DNA from: Holothuria scabra
Taxonomy: Eukaryota; Echinodermata; Holothuroidea; Aspidochirotida; Holothuriidae
Direction of reading: 5' to 3'
Length of the DNA: 64,000 bases
Assembly (NCBI GenBank): GCA_037179385.1
Contig: CM074187.1
Location: 9,053,450-9,117,449 of the forward strand
Shown here piece by piece: positions 11,253 to 24,115 of this stretch. Every line of letters begins with the position of its first letter. The first letter of the stretch is position 1. Both the position numbers and the translations under genes were made by a program. The notes beneath the pieces were generated by a model. That model did not search any database, was not told the DNA's origin, and saw only the letters and a program-made list of their open reading frames with translations.

Positions 11253-11366
11253 CCGATATTTGCTGTGCAAGGGCTATTAATTATGCCTGTGAGGGAGACG
11301 GTGTTGCTCTTGTAGAGTTTGAATACAAAAGTGCTGCCCCTGCTGGTGGTATCAACATTGATCTAG
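11253..11366 (+). CDS. Exon: first half of Calx-beta domain 4 (Cys-containing variant)
   Basis: Acceptor ttactttag, donor gtaaga, 38 codons, phase 1 at both ends. The peptide begins DICCARAINYACEGDGVALVEFEYKSA and continues to GGINIDL. It has the acidic E-G-D-G turn and alternating hydrophobic strand of a Calx-beta start, but carries three Cys, which the other Calx-beta first halves here lack. It joins in frame to 13064-13288. The assignment leans on position, phase and the partner exon. Confidence 0.7.
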
Positions 11367-13063
11367 GTAAGATATAGACCTCTTACATTAACAACACACT
11401 GAAGTCATCCTGGAGGCAAAACAATATAATGTGGCCGCACGCGTAAGAATTTGCCCTGCATGTGTTGAAGATTATATGCACGTATTATCCTGAATGATAA
11501 ATCAGCTGTCTGCATTTGTAGGTGGTGGTTTGTTTTGCCCCCAAGAAAAACATACTTTCTGCTGTGTGACATCCTTTGCAAAAGGTCTATTGAAAAATGT
11601 ATTTATAGTCAGGTTTGAAATTATTAGCACACAATTGGTGGTGAAAGTTTTTAAAGTCCTTGACGATCAAAAGTATACCATTATATGAATTTTTGCAGTA
11701 GTATTGGTAGTATTGATTTTCTAAAGTTTTGTGACGTAATTGTGAAGATTAAAACAATGAAAGATTTTACATTACAGTATGTAAATATCTTACATATCTC
11801 TACAGGGAAGTTGGGAATCTTTGAAAGCTACAGACTGACATTAACTGGCCCAAATGGGGCATCACCCCTGTTTGTTTTTAACCATTGCTTTCTGAAATGT
11901 CCAAAGCAGTGAAGATGATGAAATTCAACAACAGTCGAGACATAACCCGCTAAATAGTTCTATTATCATTTTGTCAGAAATATGCCATTGGCCCTTTTCA
12001 AATCTGGACTGGGCGTTGACTGATCCTGAAAATGTTTTGATAAATAAGAGCACTTGTGTAAATACATCAAATGCTTAATAAGGGAATTTATTTACGAAGT
12101 TACCAAAATTTGTATTTTTTAACCTAAACGCATTTTACAAAGAATTCTATTCTATGGTTGTTACTAGTGATTCACATGAATACCACCTTTATGCCCCTCG
12201 CTCCCTCCCTTGCCTATGCTTGCAACACTTTTTGTCATGTTCAAAGGTTGTGATTGCAAGCAAGAGCTGGAGGTCAAGTCCTTAATCTGAAAAAAGTTTA
12301 AAATGTAGAAAATTACATAAAATTTTTATTTTGCAAGGAAATTTGCATACAGTATTAAAATAAGAAACACGGGGCCAATTTGTGAATCTTTTCTCAAAGG
12401 AAGAATTTTAAAGTCGTTCATTTTAAAAATCATTACTTAATTAAAATAATTTTTGTAAATTTAATAAGCTCCAGCATTTAAACCTGATTTGTCATTGTAG
12501 CACGGTAAGGGTTCAGATATTAAGGCAATTAATCTTAATATTTAAGAATTTTCCTTGTGCAATTTTTTAATTTAAGAACATTTGAGTATTTTGTTCTAAA
12601 ATATTAAGATGTGATTGGCTTTGATTTACAGTAATACAATATCTTACTTTGGAAATTGGAAGTATGTCAATTAAATAATAAAAATTTAATGTAAAATATA
12701 ATGGTGTAAAATGTGTATGCTTTAAATGTCAAGTTAAGTTTTTGAAGGTTACTATTGCATTATCCTTCTGTAATAAAATTAGCATTGAGAACATAAACCT
12801 AAGGGCAAAATATTCTGTGTAAAAGTGTTTAATGTTAAGGCCCCTGACTACCTGAAGCTGTAATATTACTTCACTTTAAAGATATGAATGGTGATACCCT
12901 AGAGTTTAAGAAACAAATTGGTTTGATTTCACATGACCAAACTCATTGATGAGATATTTTTATTTCCTTCCCAAACTCATTTCTCTATAATTCATATCTG
13001 AGAAATCTACCATCTTAATACAATAAAAAATTGTGGCTAATGATGTTTCATGTATGTTCTCAG
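11367..13063. other. Intron, nothing recognised
   Basis: AT-rich sequence between the two halves of Calx-beta domain 4. Short T/A runs only. Confidence 0.5.
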
Positions 13064-13288
13064 CAATTTTGTATGCAGATGGAACTGCAGAACAGACTAT
13101 TGATTTCGATAGCATCACATCTTCCATCAATATTGACATGATGGCAGTTTTCACTGCAACTGTATCCATCATCCAGGACATTGAACCAGAATCAGATGAG
13201 GAGTTTTATGTTTATATCGAGCACAACGCTTACTTGAACCCCTCTATAGCTACTTGTACTGTTATTATCTTGGATGATGATTATCAAG
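13064..13288 (+). CDS. Exon: second half of Calx-beta domain 4
   Basis: Acceptor atgttctcag, donor gtaaca, 75 codons, phase 1 at both ends. It contains AEQTIDFDSITSS, then SIIQDIEPESDEEFYVYIEH and CTVIILDDDY. The acidic D-I-E-P-E-S-D-E-E-F cluster and closing V-I-I-L-D-D-D are standard Calx-beta features. It is the last Calx-beta exon in the window; the next exon is the mucin exon at 15590. Confidence 0.85.
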
Positions 13289-15589
13289 GTAACACTTGCA
13301 TTATTTTTTATGATGAAGGATTGGTTGGTGAGTGGGTTGGTCTGGTATGGATGCTGTGAGAGTCTGGGTCAGGGACAAGGTGGGGAGGGATTGCTTGAAA
13401 TGGGAGTTTGTTAGACTGCATTATTTCTCTGATGGATTCATAATATAATGTCCATACACTATGAAGAGTACTGTCCTGGCTGTTCTATTTCTTCAATCTT
13501 GTGAGCTAAAAAATTGCCTTGATCCATCCCCAAAATATTTCCAATTTTTACCATCACCACTGTAATTGGAGTGTTTGTATTAACTTGAAGACCTTCCTGT
13601 TGCTCTACATTCAGGTAGGACTTGTATGAACATGTTATCTTATAATAATTAAAATGTGATCACATATTGGCATTTGTTGAAGTAACTTCCAGAAAAACAA
13701 ATAAGAACAAAGACCAATTTTAATCATACAACAAAGAATAACATCTTAATTATTGTACAATTTGCCATTTAAAAATGGAGAGCATTCAAAATTTTTTTTT
13801 TCTCAGCTCAAAAGTATTGAGACAAGATAGGAGTTCCAGTATTTGGGTCCTCTTTTCAAGAAATTAACAAATACAATTATGTAATCTTTTATTCTCAGTG
13901 TAAATCTTACAGCCTTCTAATGCACACATGTGAGATGCTCTGCTTAATTTTGTTTCATTTATTGCACAAATGCTTTGTCATTGATCCATCACAAACAGCA
14001 CACCCTGTCTTAATTTATTTGTTACCTAGTATGATAATAAAAGGTTTGCTTGGTTTCCTTGATGTAAGATATTAAGAAAGGTAACAGAAGGGACACATGA
14101 ACCATTTTGCATTGCCTTAACTTCTAACCAAATGTCACATTTGGTTTGAAATTGAGGCAGTGTAAAAGCTTCATAACTAAAAAGGGGGAAGGGGAAGGGG
14201 CCAGGTGGGGGTGGGGGAGGGGACTTGAGGAAAGGGGCTTTAGCAAAGGGGAAAAGGACTTGGCAAGGGAGGCAGTTGTAGGATGGTGTGGATAAATATG
14301 GGGTAAGAGAATCAGCTCTCAGGTCTTTTAATGTGATCCCTATCTTTTCTTGTTGAAGATATTTTCTTGTTAAGTAACACTACCTTTAAGGATGTTTAAA
14401 GTATTAGTTCACTTTTGTAGGATGCAGAATTTATTTGGCAGATGGATGAGAAGGTAAGTGTGTCATCATGTTTTTGTTTGTTGCCAGGGAAACCCATCTT
14501 CCATATCACCATACTACAAAAAATTATACAAGCATGACAACAATGAAAACATGCTTTGGGATGATGAGTATTTGTTTTTAAAGTAGTCATAGTGTTGAAT
14601 ACTTTTAGACGGTATTCGCTACAGATCAATATTCTACTGTAACACATGTATACTTGTTTGTTATCTGTTTGTCAGTCCTTTGTCTGTTCTCTCTTGATGT
14701 GTCATTATCAAAACTTGATGATTATTCATACATGTACTGATTATTCATGTCTTATTAATTATATATATATATTCATCAATCATTTGTAATATGTTAGAGT
14801 ACTATGACATGGTGTCAACATTTGATAACAAAGCCCACTCCTGAACAAAAAACAAGTCATCGTGTCAGTCATCAGCTGCTTTTAAGATAGCTATACATAC
14901 CACACAAGCTTTTGCCTGGTTGGGCTTGTGAACGACCTCATTGAATGCACCCTATAGAGGTACGGAAACTAGCAGAGCTTTCCAATGATGAAATGTACAA
15001 ACCTAGTCCCAATATTTGAGCCACTATGTCATAGGAGGAATGTAGCCATCTCAGATTTGTTTATGTGTGAGTTAAATGAGAGTTTGAGCCCTATAAGTGA
15101 TGCTGAAGAAGCAGTTTTCCTCATTACATTTCAAGAAGTCTGTGAAGTGTTAACATAGAAGTATCTGAAACATCATTCCAGGACCTCTGTTTGTCGTGTT
15201 GAGTGCATTACCTGAAATCATATTTTTAGTGTCAGGTAGGTAGGTGCAGCAGGGATTGGGGCCTAAGTTAAGTTTAAGTACAGGCCTTTATTGGTAGAAT
15301 GTAGATGTTTCTGCAGCATCTCACCTGACTGTCATTTTGTTCATATGTATGCAAATCATAACATTAATCTCAAAGGGACCTGAAAGCAAAATAGAAAATT
15401 GAGGATAGAAATGCTTGACAGCAGCTTTTGTTTTTCCTTAATGCCTTTTGTGGCAATATGGATCTGTCAATGTCATTTTAGGGATTTTTGTCATTGCAAT
15501 TTGGCCTGCTGTTTGTGTGGAATCTCAGATGTGAGATTGTCTTGTTATGTCTCAACATCATTGCACAAATCCATTTCACTCTGTTTCAG
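13289..15589. other. Intron before the mucin exon
   Basis: Contains the G-rich tract at 14181-14265 and an (AT)n run near 14761; otherwise nothing recognised. Confidence 0.5.
14181..14265 (+). repeat. G-rich tract with G-quadruplex potential
   Basis: Many runs of four to six G separated by short loops (gggggaaggggaagggg, ggtgggggtgggggagggg). Lies in the intron just upstream of the mucin exon. Confidence 0.6.
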
Positions 15590-18500
15590 CTTCTACTACA
15601 CTGCAACCTAGCACCACTGCACCACAAAGTTCCACCCTCATAAGCACCACCCAGCACGCCACCACCACTGACAGTCCAACCACCACTGATATTGCCACCA
15701 CCACCGCTGATGTGACTACTACAAACAGACCCACAACAACACAGTTTGGTACTAGCACACAGCCTGCCACCACCACTGAAGTAATAACAACCACTGAAAG
15801 AGCAACAACCACAGAGGTTGAAACTACCACTGGGCAACCTACTACCACTGAAAGGGCTACCACAACAGAGTTTGGCACTACTACTGGCCAGCAATCAACC
15901 ACAGAAAGTGCCACAACAACACAGTTTGGTACTAGCACCCAACCTCCCACCACCACTGAGGTAGTAACCACCACTGAAAGAGCAACAACCACGGAGATTG
16001 AAACTACCACTGGGCAACCTACTACCACTGAAAGGGCAACCACAACAGAGTTTGGCACTACTACTGGTCAGCAATCAACCACAGAAAGGGCCACAACAAC
16101 ACAGTTTGGTACTAGCACCCAACCTCCCACCACCACTGAGGTAATAACCACCACTGAAAGAGCAACAACCACGGAGATTGAAACTACCACTGGGCAACCT
16201 ACTACCACTGAAAGGGCAACCACAACAGAGTTTGGCACTACTACTGGCCAACAATCAACCACAGAAAGGGCCACAACCACACAGTTTGGTACTAGCACAC
16301 AGCCTGTTTCCACTACTGAAAGGGCTACAACAACAGAGTTTGGTAGTACCACACAGCCTGCTTCCACAACGGAAGGTATAACCACCACTGAAAAAGTCAC
16401 AACCACAGAGATTGGAACTACCACTGGGCAACCATCCACCACTGAAAGAGCAACCACAACTCAGTTTGGCACAACTACCCAAGTAGCATCTACCACTGCA
16501 AGAATGACCACCACACAACAGCTTTCCACAACACAACAGATGAGCAGCACAGAAGAGGAAACAACGACTGTGATTCAGTCCACCACAGAGCAGCCATCTA
16601 CAACAGGTGTGAAAACTACTACTGATATTTTAACAACTACAGTAATACCAACAACAACACAAATTGGTAGTACAACACAATTAGAGTCAACCACAGAATT
16701 TCAAACTACAACACATGTAGCTAGTACAACTGAACGAGAAACCACTACGAATGTGCCTTCCACAACACCCATTTTATCTACAACTGGCATACAAACCACA
16801 ACAGATAAAAAGACCACCACACAAATTCCTACAACCACTGGGCAACCTAGTACCACAGAAATGGAAACAACTTCAGTTGTTCCAACCACTACACAGCAGC
16901 CAACCACCACTGAGCAAGGAACTACTACAAACATACCAAGCACAACCAGATTAGGTAGTACAACAGAAATGGAAACCACAACAGAACAAGTAACTACCAC
17001 ACAAATTCCTACAACCACAGTGCAGAAAACGAGTACTGATATTTTGACAACTACAGTAATACCAACAACTACACAGATTGGTAGTACAACACAGTTAGAG
17101 AGTACCACGGATTTTCAAACTACAACACATTTAGCTAGTACAACTGAACGAGAAACCACTACGAATGTGCCTTCCACAACACCCATTTTATCTACAACTG
17201 GCATACAAACCACAACAGATAAAATCACCACCACACAAATTCCTACAACCACTGGGCAACTTAGTACTACAGAAATGGAAACAACTTCAGTTGTTCCAAC
17301 CACTACACAGCAGCCAACCACCACTGAGCAAGGAACTACTACAAACATACCAAGCACAACCAGATTAGGTAGTACAACAGAAATGGAAACCACAACAGAA
17401 CGAGTAACTACCACACAAATTCCTACAACCACAGCACAAAAAAGTAGCACCAATATTTTGACAACTACAGTAATACCAACAACAACACAAATTGGTAGTA
17501 CAACACAATCGGAGACTACCACAGATCTTCAAACTACAACACATTTAGTTAGTACAACTGAACGAGAAACCACTACGAATGTGCCTTCCACAACACTCAT
17601 TTTATCTACAACTGGCATACAATCCACAACAGATAAAATTACCACCACGCATATTCTTACAACCACTGGGCAACCTAGTACTACAGAAATGGAAACAACT
17701 TCAGTTGTTCCAACCACTACACAGCAGCAAAGCACCACTGACGAAGGGACTACTTCAAACATACCAAGCACAACCAAATTAGGTAGTACAACAGAAATGG
17801 AAACCACAACAGAAAAAATAACTACCACACAAATTCCTACAACCACTGGGCAACCTAGTACCACAGAGAAGGCAACAACCTCAGTTGTTCCAACCACTAC
17901 ACAGCAGCAAAGCACCACTGACGAAGGGACTACTTCAAACATACCAAGCACAACCAAATTTGGTAGTACAACAGAACTAGAAACCACAACAGAACAAGTA
18001 ACTACTACACAAAATCCTACGACCACAGCACAAAAAAGTAGCACCAATATTTTGACAACTACAGCAATACCAACAACAACACAGATTGGTAGTACAACAC
18101 AATCAGAGACAACATCAGATTTTCCTAGTACAACACGTTTAGCTAGTACAACTGATAAAGGGACCACAACAAATGTGCCTTCCACGACACCTATTCTCTC
18201 TTCCACTGGTAAACAAACCACAACAGATAAAATGACTACCACAAAAATTCCTACAACCACAGGGCAGCCTAGCACCACAGAGAAGGCAACAACCTCAGTT
18301 GTTCCAACCACTACACAGCAGCAAAGCACCACTGATGAAGGGACTACTTCAAACATACCAAGCACAACCAAATTAGGTAGTACAACAGAAATGGAAACCA
18401 CAACAGAAAAAATAACTACCACACAAATTCCTACAACCACTGGGCAACCTAGTACCACAGAGAAGGCAACAACCTCAGTTGTTCCAACCACTACACAGCA

Positions 18501-19393
18501 GCAAAGCACCACTGACGAAGGGACTACTTCAAACATACCAAGCACAACCAAATTTGGTAGTACAACAGAAATGGAAACCACAACGGATATGGTGACCACT
18601 ACAGATACACCTTCTACAACGCAGTTACATACTACAACACAGTCAGAGACTACTACTGATATACCCACTACCACACAAAGGGTAAGCTCTACAGAATCTC
18701 ACACAACATCAGAGGTACCTACTACCACAGTACCCATAAGTACAACAGATTCAGAAACCACCACCAATGTAGATACCACCACGCAGGGTGCAAGCACCAC
18801 ACACATCCTCACTAGTACTGTAAAGCCATCAACAACTTGGATATATACCACCACAGCTGGTCAGAGTACCACAGGATTAGTAACTACATCAGAGATCCCA
18901 TCAACCTCTGTTCCTGCAAGTACTACTGCAAAAGAGACTACCACACAATCCCAAAGCAGTACAGAACCACTTAGCACCACAGATAAAAGGACCACCACGG
19001 ACCTATTAACTAGCACTCTAGCACCTTCCTCCACAGCTGTAGGTAGTACCACTGGTGACCCAACAACCACCTTATTGCCAACCACCACTTTGGGTCCAAG
19101 CACAACAGAGGCTGAGACTACCACAAATGGTGCCACCTCCACAGCTGCTGGGAGTACAACCAAGCAAGCAACGTCCAGTGCAGCTCCTTCAACAACACTA
19201 CATGCCTCATCGACAGATGTTGCCAGTACCACTTTTGAGACCACTAGCAATGAAGGTACTTCCACTGTGGGTCAAAGTACTACTGATTTTGAAACCAGCT
19301 CAGAGGTTGAAACTACTACTGGAGAAAGGAGTACTACAGAGGCTGACACCACAACCGATGCTCAGACCACTACAAGTGTTCTCTCAACTACAG
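15590..19393 (+). CDS. Giant Thr-rich mucin-type exon (1268 codons)
   Basis: A single open exon of 3804 bp. Acceptor is ctgtttcag before 15590 and donor gtagat follows 19393; both are phase 1. The protein is a run of roughly 8-residue units of the form TTTxxPSTT / TTExxTTT. DNA-level higher-order repeats are visible: about 3 x 180 bp (60 residues) from about 15780 to 16320, about 3 x 414 bp (138 residues) from about 16614 to 17855, then 180-bp blocks to about 18590, then diverged units. I see no Cys and no N-x-S/T sequon with x other than Pro, so glycosylation should be almost purely O-linked. Role (family knowledge): an extended, heavily glycosylated mucin stalk. If the donor is not used, the frame runs on to a stop at 19453-19455, giving a truncated form. 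The long V-rich open frames on the opposite strand are shadows of the repeats. Confidence 0.9.
15776..16319 (+). repeat. 180-bp coding tandem repeats in the mucin exon
   Basis: About three near-identical 180-bp copies (starts near 15780, 15960 and 16140) encode 60-residue blocks of the form TTERATTTE-x-ETTTGQP and TTEFGTTTGQQ. High DNA identity between copies implies recent expansion or homogenisation. Confidence 0.85.
16614..17855 (+). repeat. 414-bp coding tandem repeats in the mucin exon
   Basis: Three copies of a 414-bp unit (138 residues) start near 16624, 17038 and 17452; the ILTTTVIPTTTQIGSTTQ block recurs at each. Related blocks with GQPSTTEKATTSVVPTTT continue at about 17830, 18245 and 18425, so a 180-bp subunit was amplified as well. 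Confidence 0.85.
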
Positions 19394-20156
19394 GTAGATT
19401 TTGTTATGGGTTTGCTCACTGTCAAGGATGGTCTCAATTATCGCAACAGAAGTGAACATGGTGACTGGTTGCCATAGTAATTGAACAAATCCAATATAAA
19501 CTGACAAAACCCTGTATATTTTTTTAAAAAATAAAATATGAAGTGGTTACTTGCACTTGCACCTATGTACTCTGTAAGTAAAGTCTCCCAGGTATATTTG
19601 CTTGGGAGATGTGAAATTCTTTTTCTGTTTACATCGAAAGTTTGCTGCACTGCTGTTTCTCATTGGTGCTCTTTTTTGAAACTGGTTGTTTAATTTTCAC
19701 TTTCTGTCTCTTGCACTTGCACAACCAATAGTTATTGCAGTCTACACCTTCACATAAAGTTGTTAAAGATTTTGTAGTGTACTGTCTTCTTTTTTGGAGA
19801 TATTTCGTTAATCTACTTTATGTATTGAAAAATCTGCATTATCATAAAATACCATTTCTTTTAGAGAGAAAAATAGTATGAAAACGAACTATTGTTTCAA
19901 AAAAAGTTAGTGTGCAAATTATAGTATTAAATTCACAACAGCAGAATTGAAAAAAAAGAAAAAGAATTGGCACACTGTTAATCTGTTCATTCCACCGATT
20001 ACTAGGCCTAAAGGGTTCCATCTCACAGTGCAAATTTATTTGTTGTTAACTCCCTTGTGGGAACTATTCCATGAAAATTCAAAAGGAGTACTATAATTTT
20101 TGAAGAGGCAGTTATTAGCTTGAATACTGTTATATTAAAAAAAGATAACTTAAAAA

Positions 20157-20411
20157 ATTTTTTGAGGAAGAAAAATATGGATAAGAATAAGTCAGTTGTG
20201 TATATAACAGAAAAGGTTGAATTTGTGATATTTTATGAAGGAAAGACAGTATAAGGTACAAGTTGAAGTTTGAAATTTTGAATGAATTTTTTGAGGAAGA
20301 AAAATATGGATAAGAATAAGTCAGTTGTGTATATAACAGAAAAGGTTGAATTTGTGATATTTTATGAAGGAAAGACAGTATAAGGTACAAGTTGAAGTTT
20401 GAAATTTTGAG
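20157..20411. repeat. 129-bp tandem duplication
   Basis: Two almost identical copies start at about 20157 and 20286 (ttttttgaggaagaaaaa ... gaagtttgaaattttga). Because 129 is divisible by 3, the opposite strand shows a repeated open frame, which is a by-product. Confidence 0.9.
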
Positions 20412-20590
20412 ACGTTTAAGTGCAATAGCACACTTTCACCAATCTCAAATCACTGTGAGGAGTGTGTTTATTCACACACAACAATAAAAAATGGGGACTC
20501 TGATATATCTTTGAAGAATCAACACACCAGCGAACTTTGACACTCAAAGATGTGAAGTTGGAATAAGGTTGTTTGTGCGTGCTTCTGCAT

Positions 20591-20876
20591 TTAAAGGCAG
20601 TGACCTTTCACCACAAACTATGATTTTTGTCGTAGTCTACAGAAATTCTCAATTAGCACATCTCATTGACAGTAGGTTCAAAAAATGCAAAGAGCCAGAG
20701 CTCATATTACACAGCATGTACTTTAATGAAAGTGAGGGTCTTCTGTACTCACCCTAGAGCAATAAACTGAAATTGTATCTGGATGATGATGAATTTTAGA
20801 CAGTTGTGGGGAGGGGCTTAAGTTGTTAGGTTAGGAAAATTGGAACTGTATGGGTAGGGAAGACTGGGCCTTTTAC
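20591..20876 (+). mobile_element. TTAA-type MITE (family M1)
   Basis: TTAA-AGGCAGTGACCTTTCACC starts at 20591. The body shares aaactatgatttttgtcgta, aattctcaatt and agcaataaactga blocks with the other copies; the right end is gactgggcctttt without an intact TTAA. Confidence 0.65.
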
Positions 20877-22027
20877 TGACAAATATTCATAAGCAGTGAC
20901 TCTGTGACATATTAATTGACTCTCGTACTTATTCTATGAATTACCAAGATTCTTTAGAGGTATGTGCAGCAGTGAGTAGGAAAAGGTGATAAAATGGGAA
21001 GATTTTTAACTTGTTGCGAGCACAAATGCTTTGCTCCTTGTTTGAGGTGATCCCCAGCTTTATGCAGCTTACAACATGTGCAGTCTTTTCTTTATGAGCA
21101 TTAGACCTTAACCATGCCTTCTCAAAGTTTGTAGATAGTTCTCTTTAGAGTAGACAAAACTTAAAATTAAAAAAAGAATTACAACTTGTCAAATTGTAGT
21201 AGTTGAAAGTTAAACAACCAGAAAAGGGTCAAGAAATGGAGGCAGTGTGATAATGATGGAAAATGAATCTGTAATGGATATGAAATGTGAGTTTTACAGT
21301 TGTCAAGATAAGAGAAGTATCATTTGGAACAGTGAAGCTTGACAATTAAGAGGTTAAAAAAGCCTCTTAACTCATTACTGAGGGTGCTCTTCATTCAAGA
21401 GCATTCTGTAAATTTTTCGTGGAACCGGGATTTGCAAATCCAAAAGATTTGTTATCCGACCTGCAATTACAATTTGAAGATCCTCAATGTTGTAGGAAAC
21501 AGTGAAAAGTGACTCGATATTGTGACTTCAGAAAATATAATGTTGTGGCCTCCTTGACAGTGCAATCTTTTAATCTCAATTTTTGCATATTTAAAAGTTG
21601 TGTAAGTAATGTTGAGATAGTAATGTAGGAAATTTCATATTCACTATTGCACCCTTTCACTACCCAGTAGTTGTTCCTGACATTTTAGAATGGTTAATGG
21701 GTATTTGAATTTGTTCCATTTCATCCCACTCACTGCCTCCTTTCCTTGCATTCCCAGGCTTCCTAGTCCTATAATTCCTACGTGTCCCTTAATCTTTTGT
21801 GCTCCCAGTTAATTGCTATGTTTACCAAAGTTGCCTTGTGAGTCCTGTTTTTTGTTTCTTCTCTTGTCTCTTTCCATGTTTCTTTGTGAGCTTGCTTGTC
21901 CACAAATGCTGTGATCCCTATCGCTGGCATGCAAGTTTAACTATATAGTCTTGTAAATCTGCCTTGTAGTCATTGTCACCAATTGAACATGGTACACATT
22001 CAGGATAAATGCACTGTATGGTGAAAA

Positions 22028-22312
22028 CAATCAACTCTCCCCCAAACTACAATTTTTGTAGTAGTCCACAGAAATTCTCAATTGGCACTTTTTGATTGAC
22101 AGCAATTTCAAAAATGCAAGGTATTGTAGCACATATAACATAGCATGAACTGTAGTGAGGGTGATTTGATTTATACACATTGGAGTCTTGTGTATTCACA
22201 CTGAAGCAATAAACTGAGATAGTGTCTAGATGAGGATGAGGTTTAGACAGTGGTGGGAAGGTCTGAGGTCAGTGGACTAAGTGAATTGAAGCTGTTTGTG
22301 TGAGATCAAACT
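22028..22312 (+). mobile_element. TTAA-type MITE (family M1), decayed ends
   Basis: The body (ccaaactacaatttttgtag, cacagaaattctcaattggc, agcaataaactgagat) matches the other M1 copies; termini are mutated. Confidence 0.6.
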
Positions 22313-23869
22313 AGGTGTTATAACATAGGGGTTGCTGAGGGCCAAAAAGGGTTTAGGGAAGTAAAATCAAGTTCAAACTTTCCTATGTAACTCCAAGAAT
22401 GGATAACAAGAAAAAAGACAGAGAAAAAAAAATCAGTGGCAACAGTTTTTGCTTTGTCAACACAAGAATAATTTTCCATTTTCAATGACATGCCACTATG
22501 AGTGAGTCTTGTTTCCATACTTAATCCAGTGTATATATAGCTGTAGTTACAGTGCTTCAATATTAAGTGTAAGTAGCATATGCAAGCAAATGGGAGGGTG
22601 GACTGACACCCCAAATTTCTGCCAGACCCAAAAATTGGGTGGGGATGTGGGAAAATTGGGACAGTGATTTAAGTCTTAAATAATTGGTCATGCTTGTAGT
22701 CACACAGAACATACTTAAACATTACCAAAAGAATTTGCCCTAAAACAAAATTAGTGTAAAAATCAAGATTAAAATAATAAAATATAAAAATGTTTCCCCA
22801 AATTGGCAACACAAACTTGTGGAAAACAATGTAACCTCACTCCTTACTGTTGAGCTAGACTGTCCAAAATGGTGTCAAATTTTTGGGCAAAATTTGCAAA
22901 AGTGCTGATTATTTTCTTATTGAAGTAAACATTTTAATGCATACAAAACTTGGAGAAAGGCTATTTTGGGCTGTCTTAGGGGTTGCCATTTTTTAAAAAC
23001 ATCTCTGTGCTTCATGCCAACTTGTGGTGGTTTTTTTTTTTTTGCATGATTCTATATTGTGAGTACAGAATCCTGTCCCCTCTCTCCCCCCAAAAACATT
23101 TTTATGCCTATGGTACAAGTTTCAGTGAAATGTGTTCCTATTTAAAATGGCTATACATATGCTAAATAAGTCACTTCTAGACTAAATGATCAAACCAAAT
23201 GGAATTCTCTTCCATTGAAGGCCTCCATGATTCCTCATTGGAATATTAGTCCACCAAGCAAAAGAGTTTGTCAATGGCTGTGTTAAGGGGTGAGAGAATG
23301 CCAGTTGAGGAGCCATTACACTGTTAGTATTGCATTTGTGCCAACATCAGATCAATAGTTGTGAGGTTTATCAAAAAGAGCATATAGCCCATTTAGGCCA
23401 TGTTGTTTTACTGTGCCAGTTATGTCAAGTATAGGGATGACAGCCCTACAAAACCCTTCCTTTGTCTTGCAAAACATCCCAACTGTAAACCCCAATTGTG
23501 CTATGAAAAAATCCCTCAGTGTATTAGTCTATTTCTCCTATCATATGCCATTTTGGATTGACTTTCTGAACATATTTTGTTATGGTGGAAACATACCTTA
23601 CTCAATGCAATTAGCCTGCAGGGTGGGTGGGTGACATTCCCATCAAGATTTGCAAATTGGACATGCATATTCTACGATGGTTGTGCTCTATATAGGAAGT
23701 ATTTAAAATGTGTCCTGGGGTTTTCTGTCCAGGCTATGACCCTGGAAGTCCATGTTTAAATGGCTCATAGAGTTGGTTCATGAAATTCAACATTTTTTTC
23801 CAAAACCATCAAGTTTCCTTCACAAAGAAATTACAAAAGCTCAAACTAAGCCAATCCCTATATCCTACA

Positions 23870-24115
23870 TACAAATAACTGTTTTATGTTTAGGTAGATG
23901 GATTTATGGCCAAGTTTCCAACTTGGTGGAAGCCGAGCTGGCCATAGCCTTTATTTGAGATGTCACTCACTGGCTTTTTTTCCCTGCTCCATTGCTAATG
24001 GCGAGCACCAAGCACAGTGTCAGTAGATTCTGTTTTTAAAGTCTTCGGTATGACCAGGCCATGACTCAAACTCTTGACCTCCCCGTTCAATGAATGAATA
24101 CTTAACAATTCAATT
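23870..24115 (-). mobile_element. tRNA-derived SINE, minus strand
   Basis: On the reverse strand a B-box-like GGTCAAGAGTTTGAGTC is followed by the gaagactttaaaaa body, the tgcttggtgctc block and the gcagggaaaaaaagccagtg block of the SINE family at 775-1030. Confidence 0.6.

Noticed and set aside
15576..19265. Long minus-strand open frames rich in Val/Ser under the mucin exon (up to 381 codons at 17529-18674)
   Set aside because: They are the reverse complement of ACC/ACA/ACT threonine codons; the + strand has matched splice sites, phase and mucin composition.
20130..20390. Repeated minus-strand protein of 86 codons
   Set aside because: It arises because the 129-bp tandem duplication is a multiple of three; composition is AT-rich intron.
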